NCBI GenBank assembly: GCA_964455375.1
Contig: CAYVXE010000061.1
Coordinates: 1-25,381, forward strand
From: CAYVXE01 sp964455375
GTDB lineage: Bacteria; Zhuqueibacterota; Zhuqueibacteria; Oceanimicrobiales; Oceanimicrobiaceae
Direction: 5' to 3'
DNA: 25,381 bases
Shown here: piece after piece, positions 21,826 through 25,381 of the stretch
Layout of the letters: every line of letters begins with the position of its first letter
How positions within the stretch are numbered: the first letter of the stretch is position 1
The notes under the pieces: generated by a model
Told to the model about the DNA's origin: nothing
Seen by the model: only the letters and a program-made list of their open reading frames with translations
The model's database searches: none
Program-made: the position numbers and the translations under genes

Positions 21826-23640
21826 ATGTCAAAATTACGATTAAACATTCAAAAATTCAGACTATCTTTCGGTAAATATTTTGAGATTAAGTTTACCGGT
21901 CGGTGGATGTTTTTCAGTTTTCTCATCGGGATAGTGGCTGGTCTGGGCGGTCTCGCCTTTTTGGCGATTGAAAATGTGGTCAATCATTATACGCTGCAGG
22001 GGATTGGCGGATTTCAGCCGCCACTGCCGGGAGGAGAAGCGGGTGCGGTTACGCATGTAGTATTACCCAAAATATTAAACTGGTGGTTTCTCATCATTCC
22101 AACTCTGGGCGGCCTTGTCTCGGGATTTCTGGTCTACACCTGGGCGCCTGAGGCTGAGGGTCATGGCACTGACGGTGTTATAAAGGCCTTTCATCAGGGT
22201 AGGGGCATTATCCGCGGCCGTGTGCCGATTATTAAAACACTCGCTTCAGCGGTAACCATTGCCACCGGCGGAAGTGCCGGAAGGGAAGGGCCAATCGCTC
22301 AGATTGGTGCTGGATTCGGATCACTCTTAGCAACAAAATTACACCTGCCGGATCAGGAAAGAAGAATGATGGTCATTATGGGCATGGCAGCCGGTATTGG
22401 CAGTATTTTCCGGTCACCAATCGGTGGGGCTATGTTCGGGGTCGAAGCCCTTTATCGCGATGACATGGAAACAGAGGGTTTGGTACCAGCGATTACTTCC
22501 TCTATTATTGGGTACTCTGTGTTTGCTTCCTTTCACGGCTGGAATACGATCTTTAGAATTAATGAATATATTTTCAATAATCCTATTGAACTTATTTTTT
22601 ATGTGATTTTCGGATTGTGCTGTGCGTTTTTTGGTATTTTTTATGTAAAAGTGTTTTATGGCGTTCAGAATAAACTCTTTCACCCGCTGAAAATACCGAA
22701 ACATATTAAGCCGGCAATCGGCGGTCTTTGCCTGGGAATCATTGGTTTGTTTTTTCCGTATATTTTCGGTTCCGGCTACGGCTGGGTACAAATGGCCATT
22801 GATAATCAGCTTCCAATAAAATTTATGTTGGCAGCGGCAGTGATTAAAGTGTTTGCAACGTCGTTTACCATCAGCTCAGGAGGAAGCGGTGGTATTTTTG
22901 CGCCATCCTTATTCATCGGCGCTATGTTGGGTGGTGCGTTTGGCGGTTTTGCTCACAACCTGTTTCCTTCTATTGTTACGCAGCCCACCGCCTATGTTTT
23001 GGTTGGAATGGCAGCCTTTTTCTCCGGCGCCGCCAACGTTCCGGTCTCTGTGACCATTATTATTACGGAAATGACGGGCAGTTACGGTCTTCTGGTGCCA
23101 CTTATTTTTACGTCAACACTGACTTTTTTTGTGGCCAAAAATTGGAGTATGTACAGCCAGCAGGTGAAAAATCATGCTGAATCTCCTGCACATCGGGGTG
23201 AATTCGTTGTTGACATATTAAAGGAAATACCTGTTGAGGTTGTTTATGATGAAAATGAAAATGTTACCCGGATTGAGAACTCCATGCCCCTGCAGCGGAT
23301 TCTGCCATTATTTGCCGATAAGGAAGATGATTGTTTTCCTGTGGTGAATCAGGATGGGGTTATTACAGGGTTACTTTCCATGAGTACGCTGCGTGCCGTG
23401 ATGGGAGACGAAGAGATTGCGGACTTGATTGTTGCAGAGGACATAAAAACCCAATTCGAATGTGTCACACTCAAGGAAAACTTGCACGCTGCCCTGGTGA
23501 AGTTTTTGCGTACAAAATACACCTCATTGCCGGTTGTGGATGCATCGGATCAAAATAAGGTTTTGGGGGTGTTAAGTTATCGCAATCTGATTACCGCCTA
23601 TGACGACGCATTGATTAGATGGCGAACCGAAAGTGGATGA
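21826..23640 (+). CDS. ClC family chloride channel/transporter with C-terminal CBS domains
   Basis: This is an inner-membrane anion channel or exchanger, 604 residues. The ClC membrane part covers about 30-450. GREGP (152-156) holds the gating Glu154, and SSGGSGGIFAPSLFIGA is the GxFxP filter block. The first filter motif reads GHGTD instead of GSGIP, a form common in bacterial ClC-CBS proteins. At SPIGGAMFGVEALYRDD the position of the inner proton glutamate of E. coli ClC (Glu203) is Ala208, which argues against proton coupling and for channel behaviour. Residues about 470-600 form two CBS domains (CFPVVNQDGVITGLLSMSTL and SLPVVDASDQNKVLGVLSYR) that may sense nucleotides. The ATG at 21826 follows GGTGA. 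The next gene is 35 bases downstream and is probably co-transcribed. Confidence 0.95.
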   Translation: MSKLRLNIQKFRLSFGKYFEIKFTGRWMFFSFLIGIVAGLGGLAFLAIENVVNHYTLQGIGGFQPPLPGGEAGAVTHVVLPKILNWWFLIIPTLGGLVSGFLVYTWAPEAEGHGTDGVIKAFHQGRGIIRGRVPIIKTLASAVTIATGGSAGREGPIAQIGAGFGSLLATKLHLPDQERRMMVIMGMAAGIGSIFRSPIGGAMFGVEALYRDDMETEGLVPAITSSIIGYSVFASFHGWNTIFRINEYIFNNPIELIFYVIFGLCCAFFGIFYVKVFYGVQNKLFHPLKIPKHIKPAIGGLCLGIIGLFFPYIFGSGYGWVQMAIDNQLPIKFMLAAAVIKVFATSFTISSGGSGGIFAPSLFIGAMLGGAFGGFAHNLFPSIVTQPTAYVLVGMAAFFSGAANVPVSVTIIITEMTGSYGLLVPLIFTSTLTFFVAKNWSMYSQQVKNHAESPAHRGEFVVDILKEIPVEVVYDENENVTRIENSMPLQRILPLFADKEDDCFPVVNQDGVITGLLSMSTLRAVMGDEEIADLIVAEDIKTQFECVTLKENLHAALVKFLRTKYTSLPVVDASDQNKVLGVLSYRNLITAYDDALIRWRTESG

Positions 23641-23675
23641 TATGTGTTTAACCACCAGGTCCGGAAGGAGAGGTA

Positions 23676-24470
23676 ATGTTTATGAATTTTTTATGTAAAA
23701 AAATATTAAGTCCTGGGTTGATTATCCTCATGCTTTTACCCGGCTTTTTGATTGCTCAGACAGAGTCCGGAACCACTGATTCGACTTCAGGACAGACTAA
23801 AATGGCCGATGCAGATGCACGGAAGATTTTTGATGCGGCTGTGGAAGCGGCCGGAGGTAAAAAGGTTTTTCATCAATTGAAAAATTTTAAAATTAAAACG
23901 CACAGTAAAATTTTTCAGCCGCAAATGACCATCGAGTTAGACGTCACGGAAATTTCAGAATTACCGGACAAGACAAAACAAATCATGGAACTCCCGGCCG
24001 GCAAACGGATTCAGGTACTCAACGGTATTTCCGGTTGGAAGCAATTAGGAGGCAAAGTAGATGATTTGACCAGTGCAGAGAAAAGGGAAATCCGCCGCGG
24101 CCTCCTGAAGAGCACATTTTATCTGTTTAAACATTTTGAAGACCCTAATTTGCAGTTGACGTTTTTAGGAGAGGAGACAAGAAACAGGCAGAAATATCTG
24201 TCAATACAAATTAAAGACATCACGGGTGATTTTGTCAATTTGTCCATCAACGCCGCGAGTCATCTCGTTGAGCGTAAAACCTACCAGGGTGTTTCGGATG
24301 CGGGTCTGGCAACGCTTATGGAATCGTATTCAGACTACCGAAAGGTGGACGGAATTATGTTACCCTTCCACACAGAGGTCCGGGCAAACGGCAAGAAATT
24401 CATCGACTCCGTGGTCACGGAAGCGCAGATAAATCTGTCGCTAAGAAAAGACTTTTTTAACCGGAATTAA
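23676..24470 (+). CDS. Exported LolA-like protein of unknown function
   Basis: The 264-residue protein has a signal peptide over about residues 1-27 (LIILMLLPGFLIAQ). The mature part opens with ADARKIFDAAVEAAGGKKVF, a helix pattern common in exported proteins of the LolA/LolB-like beta-fold, followed by alternating strands (FKIKTHSKIFQPQMTIELDV, YLSIQIKDITGDFVNLSIN, HLVERKTYQGVSD and a final VDGIMLPFHTEVRANGKK strand pair). This layout resembles outer-membrane-lipoprotein-sorting-like domains, but no diagnostic residue identifies it and there is no lipobox cysteine. The ATG at 23676 has AAGGAG five bases before it; an ATG at 23682 is possible. It lies 35 bases after the ClC gene and meets the SDR gene tail to tail. 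A periplasmic lipid or hydrophobic-ligand role is only a guess. Confidence 0.7.
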   Translation: MFMNFLCKKILSPGLIILMLLPGFLIAQTESGTTDSTSGQTKMADADARKIFDAAVEAAGGKKVFHQLKNFKIKTHSKIFQPQMTIELDVTEISELPDKTKQIMELPAGKRIQVLNGISGWKQLGGKVDDLTSAEKREIRRGLLKSTFYLFKHFEDPNLQLTFLGEETRNRQKYLSIQIKDITGDFVNLSINAASHLVERKTYQGVSDAGLATLMESYSDYRKVDGIMLPFHTEVRANGKKFIDSVVTEAQINLSLRKDFFNRN

Positions 24471-24474
24471 ATGT

Positions 24475-25245
24475 TTAAATATTCGAAGCCGACTGACAGC
24501 CATCCACGTTAATTGAGGCGCCGCTCACCCAGCTCGCTCGTTCCGAAGCGAGAAAGACAACCATATTGGCAATTTCTTCCGGCCTGCCGAAACGGCCGAA
24601 AGGCAGCGTGTTTTTTACAAAAGCCGCTATTTTTCCCGGGTCGGCTTTTTGCTTTTTATCCCAACTGCCCCCGGGGAACAGCGTAGAGCCCGGTGCGACA
24701 TTCAAGACACGGATATTGTCCGGGGCAAATTCTTTGGCCAATGTTTTCGACAAACTGATTTCGGCTGCTTTACCGGCATTGTATGTAATATGCCCCCCTG
24801 ATTCCCTGCCATAAATGGATGAAATCATAATGATCACACCACCCCCCTGTTTTTGCATGTGCGGAATAACAATTTGACTCATGCGCGCGGCCGAGATGGC
24901 GTTGAGATTGAGAAGTTCGTACCATTCCTCATCGGATATTGCTATTGTGGGAGTTTTACGGCTGCCGCCGACGTTGTTAATTAAAATGTCGATACGACCG
25001 TATTTTTCCAGAGTCGCTTTTACGAAAGCCTGAGCTTCAGGTCTTCGGGTAACATCTGTGGGTAGGGCAAGAATTTCCGCACCCGTAGATTGGATTTCTT
25101 TCGCTGTTTCTCGCAGCGTTTCAGCAGTACGCCCGCAGATGCTTAAACGGGCGCCTTCCCGGGCAAATTCCATGGCGATTGCTTTCCCGATTCCACGACT
25201 GCCTCCTGTAACCAGAACGACGCTTTCTTTGAGATGTAAGTCCAC
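24475..25245 (-). CDS. SDR family NAD(P)-dependent oxidoreductase
   Basis: A classical short-chain dehydrogenase/reductase, 256 residues. It has the cofactor motif TGGSRGIG (13-20), Arg at the end of the second strand (CGRTAETL, suggesting NADP), NNVGG (90-94), and the catalytic set Asn114, Ser142, Tyr155 and Lys159 (ISSIYG and YNAGK). The C-terminal ASWVSGASINVDGCQS block is typical of the FabG-like group. The substrate cannot be told from sequence; it could be a 3-oxoacyl or glucose-type dehydrogenase. The start is GTG at 25245, chosen because AGGAGA lies six bases upstream and the first strand follows at once. The stop is four bases from the end of the convergent LolA-like gene. A promoter with an internal palindrome lies upstream. 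Confidence 0.93.
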   Translation of the reverse strand: MDLHLKESVVLVTGGSRGIGKAIAMEFAREGARLSICGRTAETLRETAKEIQSTGAEILALPTDVTRRPEAQAFVKATLEKYGRIDILINNVGGSRKTPTIAISDEEWYELLNLNAISAARMSQIVIPHMQKQGGGVIIMISSIYGRESGGHITYNAGKAAEISLSKTLAKEFAPDNIRVLNVAPGSTLFPGGSWDKKQKADPGKIAAFVKNTLPFGRFGRPEEIANMVVFLASERASWVSGASINVDGCQSASNI

Positions 25246-25301
25246 AAAAGTCTCCTGATAATATTTTTATGACGGTGTTATGATGTTATGAATTTTTAGA
25301 T

Positions 25302-25330
25302 AACATAATAAATTCCGGAATGAAATTCAA
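25302..25330 (-). promoter_or_regulatory. Promoter for the SDR gene
   Basis: On the minus strand TTGAAT (25330-25325), 17 bases, TATGTT (25307-25302). The leader would be about 50 bases and includes AGGAGA before the GTG start. Confidence 0.5.
25312..25321. promoter_or_regulatory. Perfect palindrome in the SDR promoter spacer
   Basis: ATTCCGGAAT lies between the -35 and -10 boxes of the SDR promoter, a place where a repressor would block polymerase. Repeated GTTATG words nearby (25277-25290) may add to a binding region. Chance cannot be excluded for ten bases. Confidence 0.3.
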
Positions 25331-25344
25331 AGTTAATTTCAATC

Positions 25345-25373
25345 TTGACTTTCCCCTATTTACTGAGTAAATT
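25345..25373 (+). promoter_or_regulatory. Promoter for a gene beyond the right edge
   Basis: TTGACT (25345-25350), 17 bases, TAAATT (25368-25373). It is divergent from the SDR promoter and points off the window; the start of transcription would be near 25380. Confidence 0.5.
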
Positions 25374-25381
25374 TCAAAAAA

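Overview
This window looks like chromosome from an uncultured, diderm (Gram-negative type) bacterium of the broad FCB group, in the neighbourhood of Calditrichota, KSB1 or Marinimicrobia. The pointers are an exported protein with an NPFNP-containing Por/T9SS-style C-terminal tail, a short bS21, a rhomboid with a charged cytoplasmic tail, and several envelope proteins with signal peptides. Recognisable promoters are of the TTGnnn-N17-TATATT type rather than the TAnnTTTG type of true Bacteroidota. The phylum assignment is inference. I see no phage, insertion sequence, CRISPR array, tRNA or rRNA.

Layout. 1-1650 (minus): the 5' part of secD, preceded by a 51-residue gene. 1791-5093 (plus): a large exported TPR protein whose CHAT domain lacks its catalytic residues. 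It is read from one of two divergent, near-identical promoters. 5056-7548 (minus): a periplasmic N-acetylmuramoyl-alanine amidase and a rhomboid protease. 7905-9520 (plus): clpS and hutI, from a strong promoter. 9721-13474 (minus): a secreted beta/gamma-crystallin protein with a sorting tail, then cmoA and cmoB for wobble-uridine modification. 13772-15543 (minus): rpsU with its terminator, then a TIGR01777 epimerase-like gene overlapping a DUF2062 membrane gene. 15682-16725 (minus): a long pentapeptide-repeat protein. 16973-19966 (plus): an M1-peptidase-like protein without zinc ligands, fused to an Omp85-like barrel. 20057-21453 (plus): purine nucleoside phosphorylase overlapping a YjjX-type NTPase. 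21826-24470 (plus): a ClC channel with CBS domains and a LolA-like exported protein. 24475-25245 (minus): an SDR oxidoreductase.

Functional themes are envelope biogenesis and quality control (SecD, amidase, rhomboid, LolA-like protein, two large pseudoenzyme scaffolds), translation (bS21, CmoAB), proteolysis coupled with histidine breakdown (ClpS, HutI) and purine salvage or house-cleaning (PNP, YjjX).

The least ordinary items are the two large envelope pseudoenzymes, a 91-bp dispersed repeat present in two antiparallel copies plus a shorter relative, an apparently leaderless PNP mRNA, and a ClpS lacking the usual histidine of its N-degron pocket.
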